A stretch of 64,000 nucleotides of DNA. Origin: Clostridia bacterium. GTDB lineage: Bacteria > Bacillota > Clostridia > Oscillospirales > CAG-272. The position numbers and the translations under genes are program-made. The stretch's first letter is position 1. Each line of letters opens with the position of its first letter. This document shows, piece by piece, positions 16,191 through 25,334 of the stretch. Location of the stretch: assembly GCA_017517745.1 (NCBI GenBank), contig JAFWYJ010000062.1:1-64000 (forward strand), written 5' to 3'. The notes below the pieces were generated by a model. The model was given only the letters and a program-made list of their open reading frames with translations. It did no database searches and was not told where the DNA came from.

Positions 16191-16721
16191 TTATTTCCAC
16201 TTTCCCATTGACTCACGGCGTTCTTGTTCTTTTCTGTCTGCTTCGTCCTTAATAAGAGCTTTCTTTTTGTCTTGTGCATTTTTAATTATTCGAGGAACTA
16301 ACACCAATATAAACGTAAACAAGATCCTCAAAATCGTTACGGAAAGTGCCGAAGAAAGTGCTGTATAAAAGCTCTTTGCAAAAAACGCAAGCGGTATATA
16401 AAGTGGAATGGAAGCACAGAAGATGAATGCGGAAAGCGCAAATTCCTTTTTGTATTCATCGCTATCTGTATTGGGTTTATCGTCACTTAGCGAACGCAAA
16501 AAAGCAATAAATAATTTATTTCTTCCTAACAAGAAGAGGTTGCCCTGTTCCTTATTCACAAAGGCAATAATAGCATAAATGGAAGAGCAAATACCAAATA
16601 CAATTGCCGGGGCAGAATGAAAAGAAATTGCGGCGTTTTCATTTAAGATCACAGGCAACACACAGGCAAATAAAATTACAATAGACAATATAATTAATAT
16701 AACATTGCTTTTAATTTTCAT
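16191..16721 (-). CDS. membrane protein, unknown function
   Basis: 176-residue protein with about four membrane segments (VILIILSIVILFACVLPVIL at 6-25, APAIVFGICSSIYAIIAFV, and two in the second half) and a highly charged C-terminal tail (KNAQDKKKALIKDEADRKEQ). The family is not recognised. The ATG at 16721 has GGGAGG 10 nt upstream and a promoter at 16744-16772, so the upstream extension to 16772, which crosses the promoter, is rejected. The gene is AT-rich and surrounded by repeats, consistent with accessory DNA. Confidence 0.7.
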   Translation of the reverse strand: MKIKSNVILIILSIVILFACVLPVILNENAAISFHSAPAIVFGICSSIYAIIAFVNKEQGNLFLLGRNKLFIAFLRSLSDDKPNTDSDEYKKEFALSAFIFCASIPLYIPLAFFAKSFYTALSSALSVTILRILFTFILVLVPRIIKNAQDKKKALIKDEADRKEQERRESMGKWK

Positions 16722-16743
16722 AACTTCACCCTCCCTTTGGATT

Positions 16744-16772
16744 ATTATAACATAAAAATATGAATAAATCAA
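16744..16772 (-). promoter_or_regulatory. promoter of the 16191-16721 gene
   Basis: Minus strand: -35 TTGATT (16767-16772), 17 bp spacer ending TGT, -10 TATAAT (16744-16749). Confidence 0.75.
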
Positions 16773-16818
16773 TCATTAATAAGCTGTTTTTTCAAGATGA
16801 TTATGTGAAATATTAATT

Positions 16819-16918
16819 ACATAGGCTTCGTTGCAAGCATGGCGTTAAAAGTCCGCAAGCCCGCGGAATCTTTTAGCTCCCATACACGCCCACGGGTTAG
16901 TCTACCCTCTCCAAAAAC
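16819..16918 (+). repeat. dispersed repeat R2, copy 3
   Basis: Contains TTGCAAGCATGGCGTTAAAA, a variable centre, CTCCCATACACGCCCACGGG and TTAGTCTACCCTCT, matching the copies at 15133 and 15700. It is followed at 16919-16940 by a separate small hairpin, GGACCGACG/CGTCGGTCC. With the terminator at 16975-17013 these explain the gene-free stretch 16773-17039. Confidence 0.7.
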
Positions 16919-16974
16919 GGACCGACGGGAACGTCGGTCCCTACAAGAAGGACTTGCAACCCTCTCCCACCGCA

Positions 16975-17013
16975 AAAAATCGGGCGGAAAACCTCGAAAG
17001 AGGTTTTCCGCCC
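16975..17013 (-). terminator. terminator of the 17-31 kb operon
   Basis: Stem GGGCGGAAAACCTC (16982-16995) paired with GAGGTTTTCCGCCC (17000-17013), loop of 4 nt. On the minus strand it is followed by GATTTTTT, 27 nt beyond the last permease gene. The plus strand also has TTTTT after it. Confidence 0.88.
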
Positions 17014-17039
17014 TTTTTCTTTCGTCTTGGGACGAAAGA

Positions 17040-18227
17040 TTAGTTTGCGATACCCGAGTGCTCGATACCCTGTACCAGGAATCTCTGGCAGAAGGCATAC
17101 AAAACAACCAGGGGCAAAATGATCAGCAAACCGCAAGTATTTCTGATTGCCGAATAGTACAGACCTTGACCTGCATATTCGGTTTCCAGCGACTTGGGAA
17201 TTTCGACCATCTTGTAAAGCATCTTCGTATCAGACGTCGGCATGAGCGTTCCCGTGTAGAAGGCATCGGTCCACTGCCAGCAGAACGCGAACAGGAACAC
17301 GGTGATCATCATGGGGATGGATACCGGCAGAATGACCTGGAAGAAGGTGCGCAACGGTCCGGAACCGTCCATGTACGCGGATTCCTCAAGCTCATCGGGC
17401 ACGCCGCGGAAGAACTGACGCAACAAGAAGATGTAGAGTCCGTTCTTGAATGCAAGTCCCGTCAGAGAGAGCAGGAACATGGGCGCATAGGTCTCGGTCA
17501 AGCTGATACCCGCCTGGGTGATCTGCATCTGCACCCTGTACTTCTCCAATTTGGATCCATCGGGGATGTAAGCGCCCCACTTGATTTCGTCGGGAAGAAC
17601 GTTCAGTCCTTCGAAGAATTCCTTGACACCCTCACCAAGCTCGGTGATGTTGTGTCCGAACAGCTCGATTCCGCCGCCCTTGAGCAATCTCACGATACCA
17701 AACACGTCAAAGTAGCGGAACTCCAAGAACATGGAGGTACGCAACGTCTGGTGAGGAACGATCATGGTCAGCATGACCAGCATGAACAGGAATCCTCTTC
17801 CTCTGAACTTGAACTTTGCAAAGCCGTATGCAATCAGACAGCAGATGAAGGTCTGGATGATCGCGCAGCAGAACGAAAGCGTGAAGGTGTTCAGGAGGCA
17901 CTCCCAATAAGCCAGCTCATCGATCACCGCACGGTAGATATCCAAAGAGAAATTCTTCGGGATCAGTCGCACCGTCACGTCGACGAAGTCCTGCATTGCC
18001 ATGAAGGAACCCGAAATCTTCGTCAAGAACGGGAAGATGATGATGTAGGAAATACCAATCATCAACACCATACGGAAGATCGCAAGCACGACCTTTGCGA
18101 GAAAATGGAAGTTCAGAAATTTTGCTTTCAGTCGTTCTTTCAGCGGCGAACGGTCAAAATCCACACGGATCTTGTTTTTGGTTTCGCGCTTGACGACCGG
18201 CTTTTTTTCAATGTTTTGTGCGTTCAT
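17040..18227 (-). CDS. carbohydrate ABC transporter permease, MalG-like, with large inserted loop
   Basis: Inner-membrane permease of the MalG/carbohydrate-uptake class. It has the cytoplasmic coupling (EAA) motif ELEESAYMDGSG-PLRTFF near residue 290 and six predicted membrane helices. At 395 aa it is over 100 residues longer than the usual ~280. The excess is a charged stretch of about 90 residues (roughly 170-260, beginning KGGGIELFGHNITELGEG) between membrane helices. It is likely extracytoplasmic, plus a basic N-terminal tail. AAAGGAGG precedes the ATG at 18227. It is the last gene of the 14 kb operon and pairs with the permease at 18245. No ATPase is encoded nearby, so a shared MsmX-type ATPase is presumed. 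Confidence 0.88.
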   Translation of the reverse strand: MNAQNIEKKPVVKRETKNKIRVDFDRSPLKERLKAKFLNFHFLAKVVLAIFRMVLMIGISYIIIFPFLTKISGSFMAMQDFVDVTVRLIPKNFSLDIYRAVIDELAYWECLLNTFTLSFCCAIIQTFICCLIAYGFAKFKFRGRGFLFMLVMLTMIVPHQTLRTSMFLEFRYFDVFGIVRLLKGGGIELFGHNITELGEGVKEFFEGLNVLPDEIKWGAYIPDGSKLEKYRVQMQITQAGISLTETYAPMFLLSLTGLAFKNGLYIFLLRQFFRGVPDELEESAYMDGSGPLRTFFQVILPVSIPMMITVFLFAFCWQWTDAFYTGTLMPTSDTKMLYKMVEIPKSLETEYAGQGLYYSAIRNTCGLLIILPLVVLYAFCQRFLVQGIEHSGIAN

Positions 18228-18244
18228 TTCTTTACCTCCTTTTC

Positions 18245-19210
18245 TCAATCATTTTTGCGTTGGTAGAACACAAACGCAGAAAGTATGGCTGCGATCAGGG
18301 CAACCACCGCAATAACGATGAGGAAGTACACCCATGCCATTGCAGAGCTGATGACCTTGTCCTTGTTGTAATAATCGGAGATAAACGACATCACCGCATT
18401 GTTGCCGGTGGTGAAGGAGTCGATCACGGTATAAACACCGTTTACCAAAATCATCGGGCTGATCATCGGGAAAGTAATCTTCCAGAAGGTCTCCCACGCG
18501 GTTGCACCGTCGATCTTACACGATTCGTAAACTGCGGGAGAAATCGACTGCAGACCCGACAGGAAGATCAACATTTGTACGCCGGCACGGTTGACAATAT
18601 TGTAAATATTGTTGATTGCCGAGGTAACGTACTTCACGAGTCCCGTACCGACCTTCATGTTTGCGAAGAGCTTCTCCATGTCCATGGTGGAAATCAGATC
18701 GTTTGCGGTACTCTGTCCACTACCGTCATCAATACCGCCGGTTCCCTCCATGTAGCTGTTCATGATGTCCTTCGCTGCGATCGACTCCATGATACCGGTC
18801 GAAAGAATGACCGGGATGAAGAAGATCGCGCGGAAGGCACCTCTTCCCGCTGCCTTCTGGTTCAGCATAACTGCCATGAAGAGCGAGAAAATGAGGATTG
18901 CGGGAACGTCAAAAGCCAGCTGGCCCAAGCCCGTGACCAAGGTTTCCACGAAGTCGGGGTCCGTTCCAAGTGCATAACTATAGTTTTCCCAACCGACAAA
19001 TTCCAATTCATATCCCGCTGCTGCGGTGATCTTGAGCGAGTGAAAACTCAATTTGATCGATTCATACACCATCGGAAGATAGATGACGATGAATCCGATG
19101 ATAAACGGAAGAATGAAGAACCATCCTGCACGCGCCTTGCGGCGGTCAAGGGAGGCTATTTTTCTTCTCTTCGGCTTTTTTGCCGAATCCATTGCTACGT
19201 TGTTCGTCAT
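18245..19210 (-). CDS. carbohydrate ABC transporter permease, MalF/UgpA-like
   Basis: 321-residue permease with about six helices and the EAA motif YESCKIDGATAWETFWKI near residue 240. A ~60-residue polar insertion (about 150-210, around MEGTGGIDDGSGQSTAND) lies where MalF-type proteins have a periplasmic loop. The N-terminal tail KKPKRRKIASLDRRK is basic. AAGGGAGG lies 9 nt before the ATG. It is 17 nt from the next permease and 18 nt after the DUF5696-type gene, so it forms the second permease pair of the operon. Confidence 0.88.
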   Translation of the reverse strand: MTNNVAMDSAKKPKRRKIASLDRRKARAGWFFILPFIIGFIVIYLPMVYESIKLSFHSLKITAAAGYELEFVGWENYSYALGTDPDFVETLVTGLGQLAFDVPAILIFSLFMAVMLNQKAAGRGAFRAIFFIPVILSTGIMESIAAKDIMNSYMEGTGGIDDGSGQSTANDLISTMDMEKLFANMKVGTGLVKYVTSAINNIYNIVNRAGVQMLIFLSGLQSISPAVYESCKIDGATAWETFWKITFPMISPMILVNGVYTVIDSFTTGNNAVMSFISDYYNKDKVISSAMAWVYFLIVIAVVALIAAILSAFVFYQRKND

Positions 19211-19228
19211 GAAGCATTCCTCCCTTTC

Positions 19229-22200
19229 TTACTGATGATGGATCACAACGTATCCGCCGCGCGGGATCGTGTACGTGGTGACGGTTCCCGTGGTGGGATC
19301 CTCGTAATCAACGATAACAGCAAAGTTGTTGTAGTTGAGGATGAAGGATTTGTACGCGGTCTTCTCATGGGTTTCCGCATTACGGTCACCGTAGGTCACA
19401 ACCACGATTTGGTTGTTGTCCACACGGTACTTGTCGTGTGCCGTACCCTGATCGACAGACTCTTCTTCTTCCTTATCTTCCTCGGTCTCAGAACCTGCCG
19501 CCAAAATGTTCTCGGCAGTGTAGATCGCCTTTGCTTCGACCAATGCCTGCTTCAGGAGCTGATAATACTCATAGTTGCCGTTCGAACGGTCATCCATGAT
19601 TGCAAACAGATCCTCCAGAGCCTCCAACGCGATATCCACAACGTAGAACTCGCTGCCTTCGGTTACATATTTGTCGCTGCCGCTCAGCGCAGAGCCGGCA
19701 TCGGCAAATGCAGCCTCAGCGGAAGCCTTGTACGCATCCATCTTGGCCTTCATGTTCTCCTTGACGGTGTCGGAAAGATCCGAGTCGTCGATGATCTGCT
19801 TCGAAGTCTCGATCTCCGCAATCAGGTCATTGCCCATCTGCAGATATTTTTCCATCGTTCGATAGTTCAAAATAACCAGCGAAGCATAAGATCTGACCGT
19901 ATTCAGAGTGCTCTGAAGATCCTTGACGGCGTCCTCGGGAGAAACGTCGCTCGTAGCATCATCGCCAACCGTATCCTTCGGCATCAACTTTTTCAGGGCA
20001 GAATTCAACTTGTCGGAAATCTGTTCGATCTGTGAGAGCATCAGCGGGTAGTAACCCGTTTCAACCTGCTTGCCCTCCTCGTTATAGGAGTTCGAGTAGA
20101 TCTCCTTGTTGAGTTCCTTGATTTCCGTCAGATATCCTTCCACAACCGAGGTGGCGTTTTCTGCCTTCTGCCAAGCATTTGCAACCGAGAGAACCTTTTC
20201 GGTCTCGATCTGCTCCTGGCGGTTCTTTTCTGCCTCTGCGGCTGCTTCCATCTTTTCTCTCAGATCATCTTCCAACTCATCGGGGTCAAGAACACGCTTG
20301 CCGATCAAGAAGTCGTGCGCGATGATCTCCTTGTTCTGAACGTCCTTGAGCAGACCGTTCAGCTTGTTGTAGTAGTAAGCAACGTCCTCTTCCCAAATGT
20401 CATAGCGAACAGAATAGTGCTGGCTGAGCAGGAAGTCTTCCTTCAGCTCATTGGTGTTCTGATAGGACAAGAGGAAGTAGAGGCCGGCTCCGTTTTCAAT
20501 TGCACGGAGGATTGCATAATCGGTATCGCCTTCCTTGTTGAACGGCGTGCCGGCAAACTGTACGTAGCCGTGCAGAACCGCACCGATGAAGGGAACCGAA
20601 GCACTCGACTTGATGTAACGGCTGGAGTCGAGGTCGACGTTGATGATGTGATCGAGGTAGCCCCAGCTGTATGCATTCGCGCCCTCGGACATCAGGCTGT
20701 AGCCCGCTTCCTTCAGGTCTTGGAATGCCTGGACGGTGTAATCCTTGCCGTCCTCACGGTTGTAAGGATCATCCTCGTCAAAGTCGGAGTTCAACGTGGT
20801 TCCCAAGGATGCGACCGACATGGAGTTCAGGCCGTATTTCTCGTAATTCTTCATCAGCTTTTCATAGAACTTGCTGTAACGCGAAGGAGAAACCGCCAGC
20901 TGATAGAAGCTGATGTAGGTCTGCTGCGTCGCACTGTACTGTCTCAGAGAGGAATAGCGGTTATCGATCGTCTTGACCGCGTCCTTCTTGAGGTTGGTAT
21001 CGTCGAACAGCGTGTTCATATGAATGTAAGCGAAATCGAAATCGGGATAAAGTCCGAGATGCGAGGTTCCGCTCTCGTTGACCGCTGCGGCCTTTGCGAT
21101 CAGCTCCTCAAAGCCGCCGGCACCGCCGACTGCCTTCTCCCACTTCAACTTCGAGGGAACGGTGGAATACATACCGCCGTTTGCAAAGCCCTTGAGCTTG
21201 AAGTTGATGTTCTTGATGCCCTGCTTGGAGAGTGCATCATACATCTCGTACACGTTCTCAAAGGTTGTCAAGGGAGTCATCACCGAGACGGGGATGGTTG
21301 CGATCTGTTGGATGGTCTGCAATGCGCCGAACACCTCGAGATACAGAGGAATATTGTCCTCGGTTTTCTCTTCCGTCAGCTTCTTGAGTTTGCCGGAAGA
21401 AACCAAAGAATCACGGTATGCCTCAGCCATGCCCAACCAAGTGGTGTCATAGTAAGTATAGGAAGCATTTTCCTGCTGTGCTGCCTTTCCGATGTTCTTG
21501 TCGGTCAGCATCTGATAGTGAATCGTGATACTTCCCGTGTACTTACGCTCGGAAACAACCGTCCAAGACGAGCTTCCCGTGACCGAAATCGAATCTGCCA
21601 GGTCATAGCTGTCCTTCGGCTTCGGGTTGAAGTAGTTCATCATGGAGTTGTAATCACTCAATGCACCTGCGTGGTAGGTCGCGATCTCTGCCAAGGATTC
21701 GCCCTCTTCGATCACTGCCACAAAGCCACGCTCATAGATGTCAGCCGTACGCTCGATCTCGGCGCGAGACTGTGTCAGAGTTCCCTTCAGTTTATCCACG
21801 ATGAATTTCTCGATGTCATCGAGATCCATCACGGTGTTGGAAACACGAAGCTCATAGTTGTTGGCTTCCGGAGTGGTGAGAGTCGAACCGTTGGAGGCTT
21901 TTTTGATCTCCAGCGTTTTCTCATCCAGAACCAAACGAGAGGTGAACTTGACGTTGTAGATCTTTTCGGATGCTACCGAACCGTAAACGGGATAACGAAC
22001 GGTCTTCTGATAGGTACCGGAGATCTGGTGGTATGCGTAGTCGGTTCCGTAAACCTTTCCACGCACCGTGGTGGTCGAGCTGGTATCCAACTGCTCATAG
22101 TCGAACAGAGAGCCGGAGCCGTCGGGATAGAAGTTGTAACCGTTGCACTTTTCGCCGTCCGCGTTGTAAATTCCCGCGTTTCGGCTGTTGCCGGCGCCCA

Positions 22201-23164
22201 TATAGGGCAGAATGCTGATATTCTCCAGGGTGTAGTTCGTCATGTCGTAGCGCAAGCCGTTACAAGGCAGCGTCACGCGCAGACCGTTTTTGTCCAAAGA
22301 ATATTCCAGAGCCATCTTGAACAGCGGATAGCGCTCGTCGGGCGCAACGTATCCGGTCTCTGCATGGTCGGCATCCATCTGCTCGAAGGTATAATCCGTG
22401 CAGTAAGTCTTGACGTAAGCCTCACACCAGTTCAGCTCAACGTCAAAAAGGTCGGATTGAATGACCCAGATGTTCATGGTTTCACAAACCGGGTACATTT
22501 TCAAAAGTGCGGCCTTTGCCTTTTTACCTTTTGTTTTTTCCAAGTTTTTCTCTTGGTACATCAGCAAAAACTTCTTATAGTAGAATTCCTGAATATCGCC
22601 GTTCTGAAAAGCCTTATCCATCGGTCCTTTGATGAACTTCTGGAAGCTTTTGTCGGAGATCCATCTCGGAACCAACTTTCTGGTTTCCTCTCGTCCGATG
22701 GAATATTCCACACGGACACCGTTCTTGATGTTGAGAACGTTGATCTGCTGACGCATTGCAGCCTCTTCAAAGCTATACAGGTACTTGGTGGTACCGTTGT
22801 CCACGTACTGAATGATGATCTGCGAGAGGATCTGCTTCTTCGTCGCGGCAGAACCGATCGACGATCCAACGTCATACGGATTCGAGAAAAGGATGTTGCC
22901 CGTTGCGACCTCGCGGGTTGCGACCTCGCCGCTGACAGAGTCGATATACAGCTCATAGCCGTCTTTCGTCATCATCAGCTTCATGCTGGCAAGCTTTTCC
23001 TCGGGGGTTTTGTAAAGCGTTCCAACGTATTTGCTTTCAATCACCTTATCGGAGCTTTGGTTGCCGGTAGTGGCGGATGCCTCTGCAGACACGCCAACCA
23101 CCATTCCGCCGACCAAGAGAACGACTGCCAAGAGTGTCGAAAGTATTCTATTATATAATTTCAT
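19229..23164 (-). CDS. large secreted DUF5696-type protein, putative glycan-active
   Basis: 1311 residues with a signal peptide (1-28, LLAVVLLVGGMVVGVSA) and no lipobox or sortase motif. From memory of related clusters it resembles DUF5696 proteins, whose function is unknown. Residues ~290-480 look beta-rich (NGYNFYPDGSGSLFDYEQ). Residues ~590-900 have an alternating alpha/beta pattern with a barrel-like run GTSHLGLYPDFDFAYIHMNT near 700, reminiscent of glycoside hydrolase barrels; this is inference. Residues ~980-1200 are helical, followed by an acidic linker (ETEEDKEEEE near 1228) and a beta-rich end. It lies between the YIP1-type gene and the second permease pair, so it may bind or trim the transported glycan. 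Confidence 0.7.
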   Translation of the reverse strand: MKLYNRILSTLLAVVLLVGGMVVGVSAEASATTGNQSSDKVIESKYVGTLYKTPEEKLASMKLMMTKDGYELYIDSVSGEVATREVATGNILFSNPYDVGSSIGSAATKKQILSQIIIQYVDNGTTKYLYSFEEAAMRQQINVLNIKNGVRVEYSIGREETRKLVPRWISDKSFQKFIKGPMDKAFQNGDIQEFYYKKFLLMYQEKNLEKTKGKKAKAALLKMYPVCETMNIWVIQSDLFDVELNWCEAYVKTYCTDYTFEQMDADHAETGYVAPDERYPLFKMALEYSLDKNGLRVTLPCNGLRYDMTNYTLENISILPYMGAGNSRNAGIYNADGEKCNGYNFYPDGSGSLFDYEQLDTSSTTTVRGKVYGTDYAYHQISGTYQKTVRYPVYGSVASEKIYNVKFTSRLVLDEKTLEIKKASNGSTLTTPEANNYELRVSNTVMDLDDIEKFIVDKLKGTLTQSRAEIERTADIYERGFVAVIEEGESLAEIATYHAGALSDYNSMMNYFNPKPKDSYDLADSISVTGSSSWTVVSERKYTGSITIHYQMLTDKNIGKAAQQENASYTYYDTTWLGMAEAYRDSLVSSGKLKKLTEEKTEDNIPLYLEVFGALQTIQQIATIPVSVMTPLTTFENVYEMYDALSKQGIKNINFKLKGFANGGMYSTVPSKLKWEKAVGGAGGFEELIAKAAAVNESGTSHLGLYPDFDFAYIHMNTLFDDTNLKKDAVKTIDNRYSSLRQYSATQQTYISFYQLAVSPSRYSKFYEKLMKNYEKYGLNSMSVASLGTTLNSDFDEDDPYNREDGKDYTVQAFQDLKEAGYSLMSEGANAYSWGYLDHIINVDLDSSRYIKSSASVPFIGAVLHGYVQFAGTPFNKEGDTDYAILRAIENGAGLYFLLSYQNTNELKEDFLLSQHYSVRYDIWEEDVAYYYNKLNGLLKDVQNKEIIAHDFLIGKRVLDPDELEDDLREKMEAAAEAEKNRQEQIETEKVLSVANAWQKAENATSVVEGYLTEIKELNKEIYSNSYNEEGKQVETGYYPLMLSQIEQISDKLNSALKKLMPKDTVGDDATSDVSPEDAVKDLQSTLNTVRSYASLVILNYRTMEKYLQMGNDLIAEIETSKQIIDDSDLSDTVKENMKAKMDAYKASAEAAFADAGSALSGSDKYVTEGSEFYVVDIALEALEDLFAIMDDRSNGNYEYYQLLKQALVEAKAIYTAENILAAGSETEEDKEEEESVDQGTAHDKYRVDNNQIVVVTYGDRNAETHEKTAYKSFILNYNNFAVIVDYEDPTTGTVTTYTIPRGGYVVIHHQ

Positions 23165-23183
23165 TTTCTAACCTCCTGTGTCG

Positions 23184-25322
23184 TTAAGCCCGGTATTGCA
23201 GCTCGGTGATAATGTTGGTAACCAAGCTGACCAGCTTCGTGAGAAGCATACTGAACAAAAGAACGATAAATACGATACAAGCCATTGCAATGACCGTACC
23301 CAAAACGGTGATGACGTTCTTGCCCATCGAATAGTCGTGCGTGACCATCGTTCCGAAGAAGATGAGCAAGCCCAACCAAATGAAGGAGAAGGTTCCGATG
23401 GTGGAGATGATGCCCACCTCGGTCGTGGTGACGAAGTTCGAGAAGAAGGTCATCGGGATCGTCAGAATGATCACGGGGAGCAAGCTGTACGAAGTCGCGA
23501 TGAAGATGTCTCTGAAGCTTCCTTCACCCTCAAACAGCGTCGTCAAACACCAGTTTGCAAGCACGAAGAGCATCAGGGGAACCAGAACGGAGATGCACTG
23601 TGCCCAGATGGTGGAGTACATTCCCGTGGGGTTGAGCACGTAGCCCTGACCAATGCTTTGATAGAAGAACGCGACGATGGTCAACGCGATGTAGACCAGA
23701 GATGCGCGAACCGATCCGCGGTGCTCATGCTTGAGGTCATAGAAACCGTCGAAGGGATGGAACATGACGTAGAAGCCGTACAACAGCTCCTCGCCAAAGG
23801 TCTTGCGCGCTTTTCCGTCGGTTGCCACGCGCTTGTTCACCTTGGCTGCCCAGCCGAAGAACTTGACCACAAGGACGATACCCACAATGATGCCAACCAG
23901 CATCAGGATGAACCAAGAGGACATCCATTCCTTGCGGACTTCCTTGTAGGAATTCGACCAGTTTTCAACGTCATAAGCCGTCTCGTAATATTCCAACGCC
24001 TCCTTGAAGTCACCGCTGCGGTAAAGAGCGTTACCGATACCGACGTATGCGGCGTCAAAGTTGGAGTTTCTCTGCAGCACCTTCTCCCAACAAGCGATTG
24101 CGTAGTTGTAGTCCAGCGAGTTCTCCGCAGCGATCGCGCTGAGCAGGAGGTCGCCGTATTCGGTGCGCTCGTAAACGATAATGTTGTTGCTTCCCCTGTC
24201 AAGAACGAGCAGGGTGTCATCCTGATAAGTAACCGCCTTAATGCTGGTAATACTTCCCAACATGGAGCCCTTATCACCGAAAGCGAAGAGCAGGTTACCG
24301 TTGAAATCGTAGGTGTAGATCTTGTTACGCTTCGCGTCGATGATCGTCCAAGTCTTTTCGGGACCAACCGCAACGTCAATGACGTCGGAGGGGCCGTTGT
24401 AGGTGGAAACCTTGCTCTTGAAATCAACCTCACCCGCCGGAGGCCAGAAGCCGTTACGCTTCATGATCTCGTCGCCTGCGGGGTTGAGAAGCTTGACCGG
24501 CAGGTCGGTGCCGCTCTTGCTCTTGCCCAAAATCGCACCCTCTACCTTTTCATCATCGATCGAAGTGGAGGTTACGTAAATGAAACCGTCATCATTGATG
24601 GTGATGTTACAATATTCAGTAGGAACGAAGAGCTCGGAGAGTTTTTTCTGATTGTCGGTCTGGAATCTTCTCCAGAAGATCTGCCATGCATCGATCACAA
24701 CCTCTTGCGCGCCGACGAAGCCGACGAACTGACCGTTGGGGTCCAGAACGATGATACCCTGATAGGTCTTATCGGAAACTACGTAGATTCTGCCGTATTG
24801 GTCGATTGCCATTGCAACCGGCTTATAGACGTCATCCTGACCGAGCAACTGGCTTTCGGGAGCGTCGATGATCGCCTCGAAGTTGCCCTCCAAGTCAAAG
24901 CGAACCAAACGGTTGTTGTTGGTATCGCAAACCCAGATCGCCTCGTCCGTGACGAATACACCCTGCGGTGCCGTCAAAGAGTCCTCATTTCCCTGTCCGT
25001 TGATGAACGTGGAAATCTCAAACTCATAATCGAAGTAACGGCTGAGCACCACGATACGGTTGTTACCCGTATCCGCGATATAGACCTTCTCTCTCGAGTC
25101 GGTGACCATATCACTGGGGCTGTTGAAGTTCTTTTCCATTCCCATCTGCGTATAGGAAACCGATTTGTTTGCCGAATATGCATCGGGAGAATAGAGCGCC
25201 TCGCCGTTGATCGAGTAGGTGTAGGTCTGATATGCCGAGGATGCGCCGGCACCCACGGTCATCGCAGACGCGATCATCAGGAAAGACAATACAAGCAACA
25301 AAACAGATGTAATTCTTTTCAT
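23184..25322 (-). CDS. secreted beta-propeller/TPR protein with C-terminal YIP1 membrane domain
   Basis: 712 residues. A signal peptide (1-28) is followed by NHL-like propeller repeats (for example FNSPSDMVTDSREKVYIADT near 70, LTAPQGVFVTDEAIWVCDT near 115 and a third near 160) up to ~390. A two-motif TPR (NYAIACWEKVLQRNSNFDAA, then GDFKEALEYYETAYD) spans about 397-454 and a transmembrane helix about 466-488. The last ~190 residues have five hydrophobic segments typical of YIP1-family proteins. The topology puts propeller and TPR outside the cell. It stands between the first permease pair (12 nt away) and the DUF5696-type gene. A role as a membrane scaffold or glycan sensor for the transporter is an inference. 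Confidence 0.78.
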   Translation of the reverse strand: MKRITSVLLLVLSFLMIASAMTVGAGASSAYQTYTYSINGEALYSPDAYSANKSVSYTQMGMEKNFNSPSDMVTDSREKVYIADTGNNRIVVLSRYFDYEFEISTFINGQGNEDSLTAPQGVFVTDEAIWVCDTNNNRLVRFDLEGNFEAIIDAPESQLLGQDDVYKPVAMAIDQYGRIYVVSDKTYQGIIVLDPNGQFVGFVGAQEVVIDAWQIFWRRFQTDNQKKLSELFVPTEYCNITINDDGFIYVTSTSIDDEKVEGAILGKSKSGTDLPVKLLNPAGDEIMKRNGFWPPAGEVDFKSKVSTYNGPSDVIDVAVGPEKTWTIIDAKRNKIYTYDFNGNLLFAFGDKGSMLGSITSIKAVTYQDDTLLVLDRGSNNIIVYERTEYGDLLLSAIAAENSLDYNYAIACWEKVLQRNSNFDAAYVGIGNALYRSGDFKEALEYYETAYDVENWSNSYKEVRKEWMSSWFILMLVGIIVGIVLVVKFFGWAAKVNKRVATDGKARKTFGEELLYGFYVMFHPFDGFYDLKHEHRGSVRASLVYIALTIVAFFYQSIGQGYVLNPTGMYSTIWAQCISVLVPLMLFVLANWCLTTLFEGEGSFRDIFIATSYSLLPVIILTIPMTFFSNFVTTTEVGIISTIGTFSFIWLGLLIFFGTMVTHDYSMGKNVITVLGTVIAMACIVFIVLLFSMLLTKLVSLVTNIITELQYRA

Positions 25323-25334
25323 ATTGTCCTCCTT

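Noticed and set aside
13550-17039. CRISPR array or integron
   Set aside because: The repeats are long, structured and unevenly spaced with no unique spacers of constant size, no cas genes and no integrase. Integron core site motifs were looked for in R2 and not found.
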